Assembly: GCF_000196235.1 (NCBI RefSeq) | Contig: NC_008541.1 | Coordinates: 2,046,001 to 2,110,000 of the forward strand | Length of the DNA: 64,000 nt | Source of the DNA: Arthrobacter sp. FB24 | Lineage (GTDB): Bacteria > Actinomycetota > Actinomycetes > Actinomycetales > Micrococcaceae | Direction of reading: 5' to 3' | Part shown: piece by piece, positions 1-10,400 of the stretch | Layout: each line of letters opens with the position of its first letter | How positions within the stretch are numbered: the stretch's first letter is position 1 | Made by a program: the position numbers and the translations under genes | The notes under the pieces: model-generated | What the model saw: the letters and a program-made list of their open reading frames with translations, nothing else | Databases searched by the model: none | Told to the model about the DNA's origin: nothing

Positions 1-410
1 AGCGAACTGTCTTCGGCCGCCAGGTCTACGCGATCGGCGGCAATTCCGAGGCGGCCCGACTGAGCGGCATCCCAGTACGACGGATTATATTCAGTGTTTA
101 CGTCATTTCCGGTCTCTGCGCCGGAATTGCGGGAGTCATCGTGTCGGCACGGCTTGAAAGCGCCGTTCCTGATCTCGGAAGCGGCTACGAACTCAACGCG
201 ATCGCAGCAATCGTGCTCGGGGGTACCTCCCTGATGGGTGGCAGGGGGTCATTGATCGGTACTCTCGTCGGTGCGCTGTTCATCGCTGTGCTCTCAAACG
301 GAATGACCTTGCTGAACGTGCAGTCGTTCTATCAGCAGATCATCATGGGTGCGGTCATCCTCCTAGCGGTCTTTGTCGACCGCCTACGTCGCGGAACATC
401 CGTCGCCTAA
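1..410 (+). CDS. Sugar ABC transporter permease, ribose/RbsC type (5' end outside window)
   Basis: This is the C-terminal part of a membrane permease of the BPD_transp_2 family, which moves ribose, xylose or similar sugars across the cytoplasmic membrane together with an ATPase and a binding protein. The reading frame is already open at base 3. It shows the family's typical closing segments: GGNSEAARLSGI, then GGTSLMGGRGSLIGTLVGAL, then a last hydrophobic helix and a basic tail DRLRRG. The start and most of the membrane helices lie left of the window, so substrate and operon partners cannot be seen. The next gene begins 27 bases after the stop and may be in the same transcript. The family call is secure; the substrate is not. 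Confidence 0.85.
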   Translation, partial: RTVFGRQVYAIGGNSEAARLSGIPVRRIIFSVYVISGLCAGIAGVIVSARLESAVPDLGSGYELNAIAAIVLGGTSLMGGRGSLIGTLVGALFIAVLSNGMTLLNVQSFYQQIIMGAVILLAVFVDRLRRGTSVA

Positions 411-437
411 CCGGTTCTTACACCAGCAAAGGACATC

Positions 438-749
438 ATGAATGGACTAGTAGTCGTCGTCAGCCTCAGCCCTGCAAACGGACATCGCGAAAAACTCCTC
501 GCCGTTTGCCGCAAATACTGGCCCGGTGTCCAGGAAGAACCCGGATGCGAGCTATTCGCCCTCCACGAGGGCCCAGAGTCCTTCATGGTTATCGAGCGCT
601 GGTCGAGTCGCTTGCTCTGGGAGCAGCACCTTGCCACGGCTGATAACGCCGCCCTCAACGCCGAGCTGGCACCGCTTCTAGCAGAGCCCGCGAATGTGTG
701 GCCGCTAACTGCCGTGCCGATCGGTGACAAGTCGAAGGCAATCCTGTGA
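438..749 (+). CDS. Small antibiotic-biosynthesis-monooxygenase (ABM) fold protein, putative quinol monooxygenase
   Basis: A 103-residue single-domain protein of the ABM ferredoxin-like fold, a family that includes YgiN-type quinol monooxygenases and LsrG. Visible family marks are the opening strand LVVVVSLSPANGHREKLLAV, the central PGCELFALHEGPESFMVIERW block and a helix before the final strand. An AAAGGA ribosome site sits five bases before the ATG. It follows the sugar permease closely on the same strand, the usual setting for small monooxygenase or AI-2-like processing proteins in sugar operons, but which role applies here is inference. Length is normal for the family. Confidence 0.7.
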   Translation: MNGLVVVVSLSPANGHREKLLAVCRKYWPGVQEEPGCELFALHEGPESFMVIERWSSRLLWEQHLATADNAALNAELAPLLAEPANVWPLTAVPIGDKSKAIL

Positions 750-888
750 TTCCTAGCGACACGTAAGGCTAGGGGTCAGACCGAGCTGTGGAGTGCGCCG
801 GTACAAACACCTAGTGGGGAGCAGCCTCTGGCACAGCGCCGGCACTTTTCAATTCCGGTCCTGGCCTTACTCTCGGGCGGCATGATCC

Positions 889-1110
889 TTGTTCCGCGAA
901 GTCCATTTCCGTCAGCTATTTACTGGAGAGGGCGGCAATGAAGCGGCGTTGATTTTGCCGGACGGGAAGAAATGGGATGCTCAAGATTTCGCCTCCAATC
1001 CCAAGGACTGGAGGACGCGTCATAGGCGCCATCTCACATGCCTTGGCTGCGGCTCCCGCGCCTTCTTTCAGCACAGTTCCAGGCGTGGGAGCCGAGCATC
1101 CTTTGATGCT
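889..1110 (+). pseudogene. Possible remnant of a zinc-ribbon protein
   Basis: The stretch between the ABM gene and the end of GH15 holds no intact gene. A frame from a TTG at 889 reads plausibly as protein for about 70 codons and includes HLTCLGCGSRAFFQHSS followed by RASFDARPR. That resembles the CxxC...AFF...R.A.FgaRPH pattern of metal-binding N-terminal domains in some actinobacterial proteins. The pattern then degenerates into low-quality sequence without the expected second Cys/His pair. I read it as a truncated, non-functional remnant; it could also be chance. Nothing else was seen from 750 to 1212. Confidence 0.3.
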
Positions 1111-1212
1111 CGGCCACGTCGGCGGACCTACCCCTCATTGCCTACAGCCGCGGCGTCTTCAAGTACCTGCAGTAACGGACCCGGCTTGCGTCGGCAGGCA
1201 CAGGACCGAAGC

Positions 1213-3030
1213 TCAATGTTTGGGATGCAGGCTGAGCCGGTCCACGCCGTGCATGGCGTCTGCCGCCCGCACTAGGGTCAGATGGGAGAAAGCTTGTGGA
1301 AAGTTTCCCGCCATCCGCTTTTCCTTCATTGAATATTCTTCGCTGAGCAGGCCCAGCTCGTTGGCGAGCCCGGCCAGCACGTCCATCAGGTTCCTGGCGT
1401 CGGCCCAGCGGCCTGACCGCGCGTACTGTTCCACTAGCCAGAAGGAGCATGCGAGGAACGCATGTTCTCCCGGTTCTAATCCGTCAACTCCTGTTTCGGT
1501 TCGGTAGCGCATCAGCAGGCCCTCGGTAGTGAGCAGCTCCTTTTCCAGCTGGTCAACCGTACCGAGCATGCGCTCATCGTCGTAGGCAAGGAAGCCAACC
1601 TGCGGCAAGGCCAGCAGAGCAGCGTCCGTCTGCCGACCGCCATAGGTTTGGGTGAAGGAGTTGAGGTCCCGGTTGAATCCGAGATCCATGATTTCCGTGG
1701 CCAATCCCTCACGGAGTTGCTCCCAATGCTCTGCCGGTCCAGGTAGGCCGTGATCGCGAACAGCCCGCACTCCGCTGTCAAAAGCGGCCCACATCATCAC
1801 CCGGGAGTGGGTGAAGTACTGGGCATCGCCGCGCATTTCCCACAGGCCGAAGTCTTTGTCCTCGAGGTGATTTTCCACGGATCCGAGCAGCGCACGCTGG
1901 AGTGCCCAGGAGAAGTGGTCTTCCTTGCCTCCGGCCAGCCGAAGCCTTTCAAGTGCCACCATCACTTCACCGACCACGTCAGCCTGGTACTGGGACACAG
2001 CAGCGTTACCGATTCGCACCGGTCTGGAATTCTGGTATCCGGGAAGGTGGGGGAGTTCCTTTTCCGTCAGGTCCCGCTCACCCCCCACGCCGTACATAAT
2101 CTGCAGGTCCTCCGGATCGCCCGCGAGTGCACGTAAAAGCCAGTTGCGCCACTTCAGCGCCTCGGATTCATAGCCATGTGTCAACATGGCTTCCAACGTC
2201 AAAGAGGCATCGCGCAGCCAACAGTAGCGGTAGTCCCAATTGCGTGACCCACCGAAATCCTCCGGTAGGGATGTGGTGGGCGCAGCGACAATGCCGCCTG
2301 TCTCGTAGTGGGTGAGCGCACGAAGCACCAGCAGCGAACGCTTCACTGCACTGCCGTATTTGCCGTCATCGCGGCAATTTCCTGCCCAGGTGGTCCAATA
2401 GGCCACAGCCAGGTCAAGGGCGGCATCGACATTGACGGCCGATGGCACATCCTGGTGCGAGGGGAACCATGTCAGTTCGAAGTCCACGTTCTTCCCCTGT
2501 GCAACCAAAAATTCCCCGGCATGTCGGTGACCTTCCGCAATCGGAAGATCTTCTCCCCGGAGGGCCAGGGCGTCCGGACCCGACATGGCCAGGAGAATCT
2601 CCGCAGCCTGACCCGGCGCGCTATCACGGACCCGACTCACCCAAGGCAGCACAGTGGCGTATTGGGGTCGTATTCTAATCTCGTGGCGCATGAGGACCGT
2701 CCCGCTGAGTCCTGTCATGCGACGGACAAGACGCGAACGGCTGTCACCCACCGGCATGAAGTCCGTCACTAAGACCTCGCCGGCATCGGTCTGCCATGTT
2801 GTTTGGAGTACAAACGTCGAGTCGACATAGTGGCGGTCAATGACCACGGCCTCCGGCGCGCTCGGCGCCAACAGCCATCGGCCATGTTCCTCACCCCCGA
2901 GTAGGGCAGCAAAGACCGAGGGCGAGTCGAACCGCGGGAAACACAGCCAGTCAACGCTGCCCCGCCGCGAAACAAGGGGCCCGGTGTGAAGATCGGAGAG
3001 CAGCGCATAATCCTCTATTAATGCGGCCAT
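1213..3030 (-). CDS. Glycoside hydrolase family 15 protein (glucoamylase/trehalase-like)
   Basis: A 605-residue cytoplasmic protein (no signal peptide) with the two-part build of actinobacterial GH15 enzymes: an N-terminal beta-rich domain opening with IEDYALLSDLHTGPLVSRRG, then an (alpha/alpha)6 barrel. NWDYRYCWLRDAS lies near residue 265 and GNFPQAFSHL near 573; the latter follows GLLSEEYS, where the family's catalytic base Glu is found. Family members release glucose from alpha-glucans or split trehalose. The sequence alone does not separate these activities. It stands alone, facing its upstream neighbours tail to tail, with about 220 bases of leader before the next gene. Length matches the family. 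Confidence 0.9.
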   Translation of the reverse strand: MAALIEDYALLSDLHTGPLVSRRGSVDWLCFPRFDSPSVFAALLGGEEHGRWLLAPSAPEAVVIDRHYVDSTFVLQTTWQTDAGEVLVTDFMPVGDSRSRLVRRMTGLSGTVLMRHEIRIRPQYATVLPWVSRVRDSAPGQAAEILLAMSGPDALALRGEDLPIAEGHRHAGEFLVAQGKNVDFELTWFPSHQDVPSAVNVDAALDLAVAYWTTWAGNCRDDGKYGSAVKRSLLVLRALTHYETGGIVAAPTTSLPEDFGGSRNWDYRYCWLRDASLTLEAMLTHGYESEALKWRNWLLRALAGDPEDLQIMYGVGGERDLTEKELPHLPGYQNSRPVRIGNAAVSQYQADVVGEVMVALERLRLAGGKEDHFSWALQRALLGSVENHLEDKDFGLWEMRGDAQYFTHSRVMMWAAFDSGVRAVRDHGLPGPAEHWEQLREGLATEIMDLGFNRDLNSFTQTYGGRQTDAALLALPQVGFLAYDDERMLGTVDQLEKELLTTEGLLMRYRTETGVDGLEPGEHAFLACSFWLVEQYARSGRWADARNLMDVLAGLANELGLLSEEYSMKEKRMAGNFPQAFSHLTLVRAADAMHGVDRLSLHPKH

Positions 3031-3250
3031 GCTTCACTAAATCACGAGCGGACGGAATCCACATAGGCCTGTCTCCCTAGCGGCTTTGGTTTCCATACGC
3101 CGCCGTCTGGCTACCGTGCCGAGCATCTGGGCCCAGGAATAGAAGGCCAAGCATTGGTTTCCTACCGCCGACGAGCTGTTGGAGCCAGGTTTCGGGACGA
3201 AGTCCACTGACCTCGGTCGCTGCTGAGAGAATCTTCAGTAGTACGGCGTC

Positions 3251-3397
3251 TCAGGCATGGGTAAGTCGAAGTCCGGGAGTGCAGTCGAAGAATTCCGGCT
3301 GCACGACGCGTGCAAACGGAACAACGAGCCATTGGTTGCCGTAGTACTCAACGTAGGAGTCAGCGGGGCAACGTGCAAAGGCTTCTTCGCGAGTCAT
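3251..3397 (-). CDS. Hypothetical 48-residue protein
   Basis: A short frame starting MTREEAFARCPADSYVEYYG. A good ribosome site (AGAAGGGA) precedes this ATG, which is why I chose it over an upstream in-frame start at 3469. The peptide is acidic and aromatic, with no membrane segment and no family I recognise. It is isolated between the GH15 gene and a gene-poor stretch. The ribosome site and non-random composition favour a real gene, but that is all the evidence. Confidence 0.45.
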   Translation of the reverse strand: MTREEAFARCPADSYVEYYGNQWLVVPFARVVQPEFFDCTPGLRLTHA

Positions 3398-3900
3398 CGT
3401 GTGTTCCCTTCTACAGTGTTCGAACGGGTACGGTTTGACCCGAGCCGCGTCATCAAAGCACTCCAGCACTGCGACTTATGGATGCAAGCGGGATGTCGCT
3501 GAGCTGTTACCCTTAATGATAACCGAAAATTTCGGCCAGCATATACCTTTCGAAAGAAATTTCCCACCTTACCCCTGACCCCGAGGCAGGGTTTGATTCT
3601 CCGGGGCGACCACGGCTTCAGCCGGGAGAAAGCGGAGGCGGCCCGAACCATCCAGGTTCCCGCTGCGAGGTCATTCGATCGACCACCATCTCACTTCCGG
3701 CTGGCCGAAACTGCGCGATAACGTTCATTTGGGCCCGCCCTAGGTGTCGCGGCCGCCGTGAAGCCGAACATTCCGGATTGGTGGCCCGGATGGTTCCGGG
3801 CAGCCGATCCAATGCTTGCAGCGGGGGAGACGGCTGAGGGATCGCTGGCATGGCGAACCCGTCTCTTCGGTACCCGGCCAGCGCCCGCGGCGCAGTTCCT
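3398..3900. other. Gap of about 500 bases without a recognisable gene
   Basis: Open frames exist here on both strands, but none has a family resemblance or a convincing start. No repeats or terminators stood out. Confidence 0.5.
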
Positions 3901-4359
3901 TTACGTCCGGCGCCGCGTCATCGTAAAGGCGAGACGGCGCTTCCTGCCCGGCGCTATGGCCGGTGCAATGACAAGAAGACCTAGCAGCGCCGTCACGACG
4001 TTGGCTGTCGTGAGCAGAACGGCGTCCAAGGCGGTGAGGTCGCGCAGGTGCGCGGGATGAAAAACAGTGTGGGGGATGGCGAAGACCGAAAACGCGGTCG
4101 CGGCTGGCAGCGGGAATCGTCCGTGAGGCCTGAGGAACGCGATTCCCAGTAGGACAGCGATGCCCAAAGTGGCACCGCCGAAGTCACGGGCAAAGTGCTC
4201 GCTGGAAGGTGGCGTTTGATTGACGGTGGGAAAGTTGTTGTAAAAGCTCTCCGGGAAAAATTGGTTCCAAAATCCGACGACGGCTGCCTCGAGGAACAAT
4301 AGGAGTAGCGAGGTCCGGAGTATGAGGGTCTTGACGAGACGTTGTCTCCTTGAAACCAT
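3901..4359 (-). CDS. Four-helix integral membrane protein of unknown function
   Basis: 152 residues with four hydrophobic segments (about residues 10-28, 60-78, 85-103 and 112-132) and a basic tail. The motif NNFPTVNQTPPSSEHFARDFG lies between the first two helices. This layout is typical of small uncharacterised actinobacterial membrane proteins, and I cannot assign a function. Start is the ATG at 4359. It lies six bases downstream of the end of a broken gene on the same strand, so it may have lost its original promoter context. Confidence 0.65.
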   Translation of the reverse strand: MVSRRQRLVKTLILRTSLLLLFLEAAVVGFWNQFFPESFYNNFPTVNQTPPSSEHFARDFGGATLGIAVLLGIAFLRPHGRFPLPAATAFSVFAIPHTVFHPAHLRDLTALDAVLLTTANVVTALLGLLVIAPAIAPGRKRRLAFTMTRRRT

Positions 4360-4365
4360 GTGCGC

Positions 4366-4960
4366 CTACTCAACGAGTTTTCCCAGGGTGTTGATGTCTT
4401 CGATGAGGGCAGAAATGTGCGCCGGGATGGCCGGAATCGACTCGGGGGCCACGGTTTCGTCTTTGGACCAGACAAGGTTCACCTGGAGGCTCGGGTCCAG
4501 CTCGGGGTAGTCGCGTCGGTTGTGGGCCTCTCGGCTTTCGCGGCGCTCGAGTGCGGACTGCAACGTGGCTTTGGCCGCCAGAAGGGCGGACTTCAGGTCG
4601 AAGGCGTGGGCAAGGTCCTGGAATCCGGCCACGTCCGGGTGAACGCCAATGTCTGCCATGCGGGATTCAATCGCTTCGATCTCGGCCAGGCCGGTCTTAA
4701 GCCCTATTTCGTCACGGACGACGCCCGCATGCTCGGTCATCGTGTTCCGGATGGCCCTTTGCAGGACACGGACGTTTTCCTCTCCGTCGGCGACCAGGAG
4801 GCTTTCAATTTCTTTGGGGGCCTCAGTGACGGTCTCGGGGAGCGTCGGTGCTGTTGCAGCACCGTGGAGTAGTTTCCTGCCGCTTGACCCACGATCCGCC
4901 CGAAAACGAGAAGTTCGATGAGGGAATTTCCGCCCAGGCGGTTGGCGCCGTGCAGGCCGG
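4366..4960 (-). pseudogene. C-terminal fragment of a fumarate reductase/succinate dehydrogenase flavoprotein, frameshifted
   Basis: Read on the minus strand, the fragment first gives GANRLGGNSLIELLVFGRIV, the FAD-binding block of SdhA/FrdA-type flavoproteins. After a frame change near 4870 it continues as VTEAPKEIESLLVADGEENV and RAIRNTMTEHAGVVRDE to a normal-looking end, HISALIEDINTLGKLVE. This is the C-terminal third of the subunit that oxidises succinate or reduces fumarate at the membrane. The N-terminal two thirds, with the flavin histidine and substrate-binding core, are absent. Together with the internal frameshift this makes it non-functional. The upstream edge joins abruptly to unrelated sequence near 4960. 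Confidence 0.75.
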
Positions 4961-5133
4961 AGGACGGTCACTGAGCAGAAGTCGTACTGCATCAATTCGC
5001 AGGCAGTCTGGCTAACCATGTTCAGGGGGTCATGCTGGAAGATTCCTCGATTCACGGCTGAGCCAACACCGGCCAGTGCTTTCAACCAATCCCGCAGGCG
5101 TTCAGCCGCCCATCCGACCGCTCTTTCACACTC
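4961..5133 (-). pseudogene. Fragment resembling a GAF sensory domain, fused to the flavoprotein remnant
   Basis: Minus-strand frame WAAERLRDWLKALAGVGSAV followed by DPLNMVSQTACELMQYDFCS. This matches the opening helix and first strand of GAF domains in actinobacterial regulators (LLD.V..TA..LM.YDFC). It runs in the same frame into the flavoprotein remnant, with no start or stop between them, so the two pieces were joined by a deletion or recombination at about 4960. The piece is preceded by an in-frame stop at 5134-5136. The GAF assignment rests on a short motif. Confidence 0.5.
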
Positions 5134-5259
5134 CTAGTATTCCCACTCGTAGTATTCCTAATCGAAACTTCTTGGTCATAGAGCAGAGAACGACGGCGAC
5201 CCACCCCGCGCGGGGAGCGTCGCCGTCGTCGTACATTCGTTGAGCGGTAAGCCGGCCGG

Positions 5260-5961
5260 TTACTCGGCCAGGGCGGCAACCACTGCAGCGGCCACCGCTT
5301 CACTGGACTGCGGGTTCTGGCCGCTGATGAGGTTGCCATCACGGACAACGTAGCTACTCCAGGCGGGGCCGGCCTTGACGATGGCACCACGCTCGGCCAG
5401 CGTCGTGGCAACAAGCCATGGAGTGTTCTTTCCGGTTCCGCCGCTCAGCTCTTCCTCGTCCGTGAACACGGTGAGCTGGCGGTCCGCGAAAGCGAAGCTT
5501 CCATCTTTTGCCGTTGCGCTCAGGAGGCCTGCCGGTCCGTGGCAGAAGGGGGCGATGATCGCGCCGGCGTCGTTTGCCTCGACAAGCAGTGCGCCCAGAT
5601 CAGAGTCGGTAGCGAGGTCGGTCATTGGGCCGTGGCCACCGGGCAGGACAACGGCGTCGAAGTCGGCAGCGTGGACTGCGGACAGGGCTGCCGGTGCCTC
5701 GAGCTCTGCGGCGATCCCGGTCAGGTACCGCTCAATTTCACCGACCTTTTCTTCTTCGCCCACGATCTCCGGATTCAGTGAGCCTGGGTCCACCGTGGGT
5801 TTCTTTCCGCCCGGGGTGGCAATGGTGATATCTGCGCCGGACGCCTTGAGGGCGCGGTGGGCGACCACGAGCTCTTCGGCCCAGAAGCCGGTGGGATGCT
5901 GGGTACCGTCTGCGAGTTCGAGGGAATCGGCTGCTGAAACGACCATGAGGATGTGGGACAT
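5260..5961 (-). CDS. DJ-1/PfpI family protein (type 1 glutamine amidotransferase-like)
   Basis: 233 residues, beginning MSHILMVVSAADSLELADG. An in-frame start exists farther upstream, but the ATG at 5961 has an AAAGGAA ribosome site and lines up with the family's N-terminus. The fold is the DJ-1/ThiJ/PfpI sandwich. VVLPGGHGPM forms the oxyanion strand, and FCHGPAGLL (about residues 117-125) carries the nucleophilic Cys at the tight elbow. This subgroup includes glyoxalase III/Hsp31-like deglycases and chaperones that deal with methylglyoxal or damaged proteins. It is transcribed divergently from a LysR regulator 129 bases away, which probably controls it. Confidence 0.88.
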   Translation of the reverse strand: MSHILMVVSAADSLELADGTQHPTGFWAEELVVAHRALKASGADITIATPGGKKPTVDPGSLNPEIVGEEEKVGEIERYLTGIAAELEAPAALSAVHAADFDAVVLPGGHGPMTDLATDSDLGALLVEANDAGAIIAPFCHGPAGLLSATAKDGSFAFADRQLTVFTDEEELSGGTGKNTPWLVATTLAERGAIVKAGPAWSSYVVRDGNLISGQNPQSSEAVAAAVVAALAE

Positions 5962-6090
5962 CGGGTTCCTTTCGGGGGAGTGCTGCTGCGGTCTAGTTCG
6001 ATAGTGCTCCTCTGACGGGACTGCATGGCATTGAAAAAGCTTTGGCCCGTATTCGATTTCCTTGGGCCAGCCCGTGCGAGGATTGCACCG

Positions 6091-6987
6091 ATGGCCACTC
6101 ACAACCTGGAACATTTGCGGACCTTTCTCGCCGTCTACCGTGCGGGGTCACTGACCGAGGCCGCAAGGCTGCTCGGCATCTCACAGCCCACTGCTTCCAC
6201 CCATGTACATTCCCTGGAACAGAATCTCGGCCTGCGCCTCTTTGAACGTGCTGCGTCCGGAGTGAAGCCAACCCCCAAGGCCGATGGCTTGGCCAGGGAC
6301 GTCGGACCGCACATCGACGCCCTGGACGATCTCGCCTACATCGCAACACTTCCGGGAGCCAACGAGGCCATCGATCTGGGCGGCCCCGCCGAGTTCCTGA
6401 CCGCCAAGCTGCTGCCCCACACGCCGGAACTCACTACGGCAATCGGGGCCCGGTTGCGGATCCGTTTCGGCCTGGTTGATGGCTTGCTCGAAGACCTCCG
6501 GACCGGCGACTTGGACCTTGTCGTCAGCTCGGTCCGGCCACGCGTTCATGGCGTCACGGGAATGCCCCTTTACGACGAGGAATTTGTCCTGGTTGCGGCA
6601 CCGTCTTGGCAATCGAGGTTGCCGGGAGATGCTCCCGACGGAGTCGAGTTGGCAGCCATCCCTGTGGTCGCCTATGCCGAAAACCTGCCTATCATCCGGC
6701 GCTACTGGCGCAGCGTGTTCGAACGACGCCCTGACGATCTGCGGACGATCTGCATCGTTCCTGATCTTCGCGGTGTGCGCTCCGCCGTCGTTGCGGGCGC
6801 TGGGATGTCGGTGTTGCCCCGCTACTTGGCGGACGATGATCTGGCTTCCGGAGCCCTCGTCGCGCTGCACACGCCGGAGGTTGCTCCCCTGAACACCGTG
6901 TACCTGGCCACGCGCACCGGGGACCTCGACCGCAACCACCGGCTGCGCGCCCTCGCCTCCGCCATCCAGCGGCTGGCCGGTTCCTGA
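6091..6987 (+). CDS. LysR-family transcriptional regulator
   Basis: 298 residues from the ATG at 6091 (GAGG ribosome site just upstream), beginning MATHNLEHLRTFLAVYRAGS. The winged helix-turn-helix runs over residues 5-64, with SLTEAARLLGISQPTASTHV as recognition helix region. The LysR substrate-binding domain fills the rest, with typical DLDLVVS and GAGMSVLPRY blocks. LysR proteins bind an inducer and usually regulate the divergent neighbour, here the DJ-1-type gene. The shared 129-bp intergenic region is the expected operator site. Confidence 0.9.
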   Translation: MATHNLEHLRTFLAVYRAGSLTEAARLLGISQPTASTHVHSLEQNLGLRLFERAASGVKPTPKADGLARDVGPHIDALDDLAYIATLPGANEAIDLGGPAEFLTAKLLPHTPELTTAIGARLRIRFGLVDGLLEDLRTGDLDLVVSSVRPRVHGVTGMPLYDEEFVLVAAPSWQSRLPGDAPDGVELAAIPVVAYAENLPIIRRYWRSVFERRPDDLRTICIVPDLRGVRSAVVAGAGMSVLPRYLADDDLASGALVALHTPEVAPLNTVYLATRTGDLDRNHRLRALASAIQRLAGS

Positions 6988-7138
6988 AGGCCATCCCGCG
7001 GGTAAGCATGAACGACGGGAATGTTCACGAGACGGGAAACGTTCTGCGTCGCCCGGCAACCCGACATAGTCTCCGCTATCGGCCCGCAACCATGAGTCAC
7101 CTCCTCCGAAGTGACCGATCTCGTCCCTGTCGGAATGG

Positions 7139-7252
7139 CTAGTCTTCTCCGCGATTTGGCTCTTGTGCCCCTGTCTTCCTGATGGCCCGCATCTTCATAA
7201 TGCGATCCTCGCCGTAGCCAATCAATTTCCAGTCGGCTGCACGGTCGCTCAT
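7139..7252 (-). CDS. Possible 37-residue peptide
   Basis: A short frame from ATG at 7252 reads MSDRAADWKLIGYGEDRIMK and ends ...AQEPNRGED. Composition is protein-like and a GAGG lies about ten bases upstream. It may be a small gene or the end of a decayed one; I recognise no family. The rest of the interval 6988-7412 shows nothing. Confidence 0.3.
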   Translation of the reverse strand: MSDRAADWKLIGYGEDRIMKMRAIRKTGAQEPNRGED

Positions 7253-7412
7253 AAGCCCATGCCTCTGGCATGTGGCGCGCCTATGCCGCCGCAACACCTG
7301 TCAGTTCAGGAGGGGATTGTCCTAGGTGGGATATAGGCTCGCCATTGCACCGTCTAATAGACCGCCGTTGAGATGCGGCGCAAGGGTGGACACTTTCGCA
7401 ACTGGAGGGCAC

Positions 7413-10400
7413 ATGGCTGCTGAGTGGGCAGTAGGCGTAGCGGCCAAGGTCGCCGGCCCCATGGTGGGAAAACTGACTATGGCGGCGTGGCAACGTATTG
7501 CGCTTTCATGGCTGGTCGCCTGGCGTGCGCGGAGGAAAGCTAAGGAACTGCGGCTTCCAGCTCCTGCGTACTGGGAATTTCGTCGGTATCTGGGTGCAGG
7601 CGAGCCCCTTTCCGCGTTTAGAAGCGCGGACCCGGAGCGAATTGAGGCTCTAGGGCGAAGTCTGCGGAAGCAGACATTTGGTGCCGCGTGGGCACGACTT
7701 ACTGACATCCAGGCAAAGCAGTTCGTTGACCTGCTCCTTTCCGCCTACACACACGGACTTTCGACGAACGAAGCCCTTGAGATCCAAAGCGCAACGACCC
7801 GTGCCGAGATCAAAGCAGCCCATGTATCTCCAGTATCCGCATTTGAAGCAGACCTTCGCTTCGTTGCACCTGTGCGGGCGAAGCAAGCAAAAGCCCTGGC
7901 GGACAGCTGGCCGGCAGTGCACAGGTTCGTCCGCGAGTTCGTGGCAACGCAGGATCCAAAGACGGCCCTAGTGGACTGGAAACAGCACCGTCCTGCATGG
8001 TTCGGCCAGACGAGCGCCGCAGCCCTGATGTGGATGGCGGATCTCGCATCGGATTACGGGTTGAACGACGAAGCTATCGCGCTCATCGACGAAGGCCTAG
8101 AACAAGGCGCCACACCTGCAGACTATTGGAGGGTCCGCCGCGACCTCCTGGAAGGCACGTCATCACCCGATGCTCAACGGGCAATGATGAAGCGGCACGA
8201 AGGACACCCACTTGCCGACTCAATATCAGCCGCAATCGACCAGTCACCACGGCGCGCCCTTGAAATCCTGGACACGTGGGACACGCCCGACGCGGCCGAA
8301 CGCGCACTGAAGGCCTCGATCCGCTGTCAGTTGCTGGCCGCTAACGATGACATCGAAGGCGCAGTCCGACTTGCACGCGAAGCCCTTCAGGAAGACCAGC
8401 TAACCGGGCCGGCCCAATTGGCCGCGGAATACCTCCTGCAACGAGGTTCAATCCGAGATTCTGCCCTTCACTTCGGTGACCTTGAAGCAAGCCTTGAGTT
8501 AGCCCTGGCCGTTCGCAATGCCATACGCACTTGGAGAGGGCCGTCCTATCGTGCCGTGGCTACAGCCATGCAAGCAGCACAAGCCCTCGGAAACAGCCGG
8601 AAGGCATGGTGTCTGTCCCAGCTCCCGCCGACAGGTGAAGCTATAGACCAAGAAGCCAAAAACCCTGAAGTCCGCAAGCTGGCCATCGTTATAGCGGCGG
8701 ACACCAGGCCGGACGAAGAGGTCCGCGGCCTCCTGGCAGAAACCGGAGACTACTCGCTGACCCGGTTGGAAGCCGAAGCATTGATGGCTGAACACCACAA
8801 GGATGGAAAAACGGCACTGGGCCTGTGGTTGAAGGCAGGCGATCAGGCCGCCACAGCAAACGAACAATTCCGGATCGGATTCCAGATCGCCATGCACGGT
8901 GCCGTGCCCCCGCGTATGGAAGCACTGTCAGCCGACCACCGTGACATCGTTAGTGATTTGAAGCTGGTCGCCGCCGCTTTCAGTGAAGTGCCCGGCCAGT
9001 TCGAGGCGTTGCGGGCCAGAGCGAGGAAACAGCGCACGCTTGCTTTCGCTCTCTACAGATATTTCGAACTACGATCCGAATTCGAACAGGCAGCGAAGGC
9101 GGCTGCCAATGCCGCAAAACAATGGTCAGACGCAGAGCTGTGGCATATCGCCTCCAACGCGTACCTGCGAGCTGGTGACCGCAAAGCCGCACTGACCAGC
9201 GCCCGCAGTGCCCTTCAAGTGGCGCAGCCAAGTTGGGGCAAGCATGAGGCCGTCTATGCCAACCTAATCGAGCTTCTTTCGGCAGACGGCCGCTGGGGCG
9301 AGGCAGCCGACGCCGCAGCGGACTTGATGACCCGTGATCCTGGCAACCCGGCAGCTGTGTGGGCGCTCGTTGAATGCCAAGTCCGGTTAGGACAGCTTGA
9401 TGACGCGTGGAAGACATATGCCGAGTTCGGAGGTAGGCCATCGCCGCGCAATGAACGAGAAGCTGTATTGCGCATCAAACTGTGGAGGCGGTACCAGCTG
9501 GCTGACGGATCCCTCCACGAGCTTCTCGAAGTACTAGATGCTTTCAACAACAGCAAACAAGTCCGTGCCGTCGCGACGATGGCAATGTTGTTTCCAACCG
9601 CAGAATTACCGGAACCGGTCGCTGAACAGATAAGGATTCGCCTCGAGGAGTTGCTGCCAAGTCTCGAGGATGTCTTCATACCGCAGAAGATTGACCTTGA
9701 GAATCCACTGGAAGCGTTGAACGGCCTCGTTGCTCAGCTGCCGGATACCTCTGACATGGACCGGCAGGTGGAGGAAGGGAAGCTCCCCTTTGGTGTAGCT
9801 GCCTCCGTGCACCACTCCAGTTACGTTGAGCTTCTTGCCAGCCGCACGGGCATCGTCTTCGCCGGGGATGCCACAACGTTCGAGGATGAAGTGGCTGCAG
9901 CCCGTGTAGCACGGGACAGCGATGCCGTGGTTGACGTCACCGCTCTTTTGACGCTCGATCTCTTTGATACTGAACTGGGCGATCAATTACTGGGATATTT
10001 TGGAGGAAACGCCGTACCTCTAGAACAGTTCCTTGACACCATCCAAGCGGTTGAGAAGTTGTCCCAACGTTCAACTATGTCTATAGGGAAGTCCCGCGAG
10101 GGGACAGCGAAGGTTCACCAGATTTCCGAGCGGGAAGCTGAGCAGCGATTCGAGCGTGCAAAGCACGTACACGCACGCTTTCAAAATGTAAGAACCCAGG
10201 AACGGTCAGCGGACACCAATATCCCGAGGCTTCAAGCCGAAGAGGAAGTCTTCGTCTGGCTCACGGCTCTCGACCTCGCTTTGGATGAGCCACCCAGACC
10301 TCTGTGGTGTGACGATGTGAAGGTCCGACAGCTGGCCGTTGCCATGGGGGCGGCCGCATTTGGAACATCAGCCTTGGTTGAGGCGATGCGGCTTGATCAG

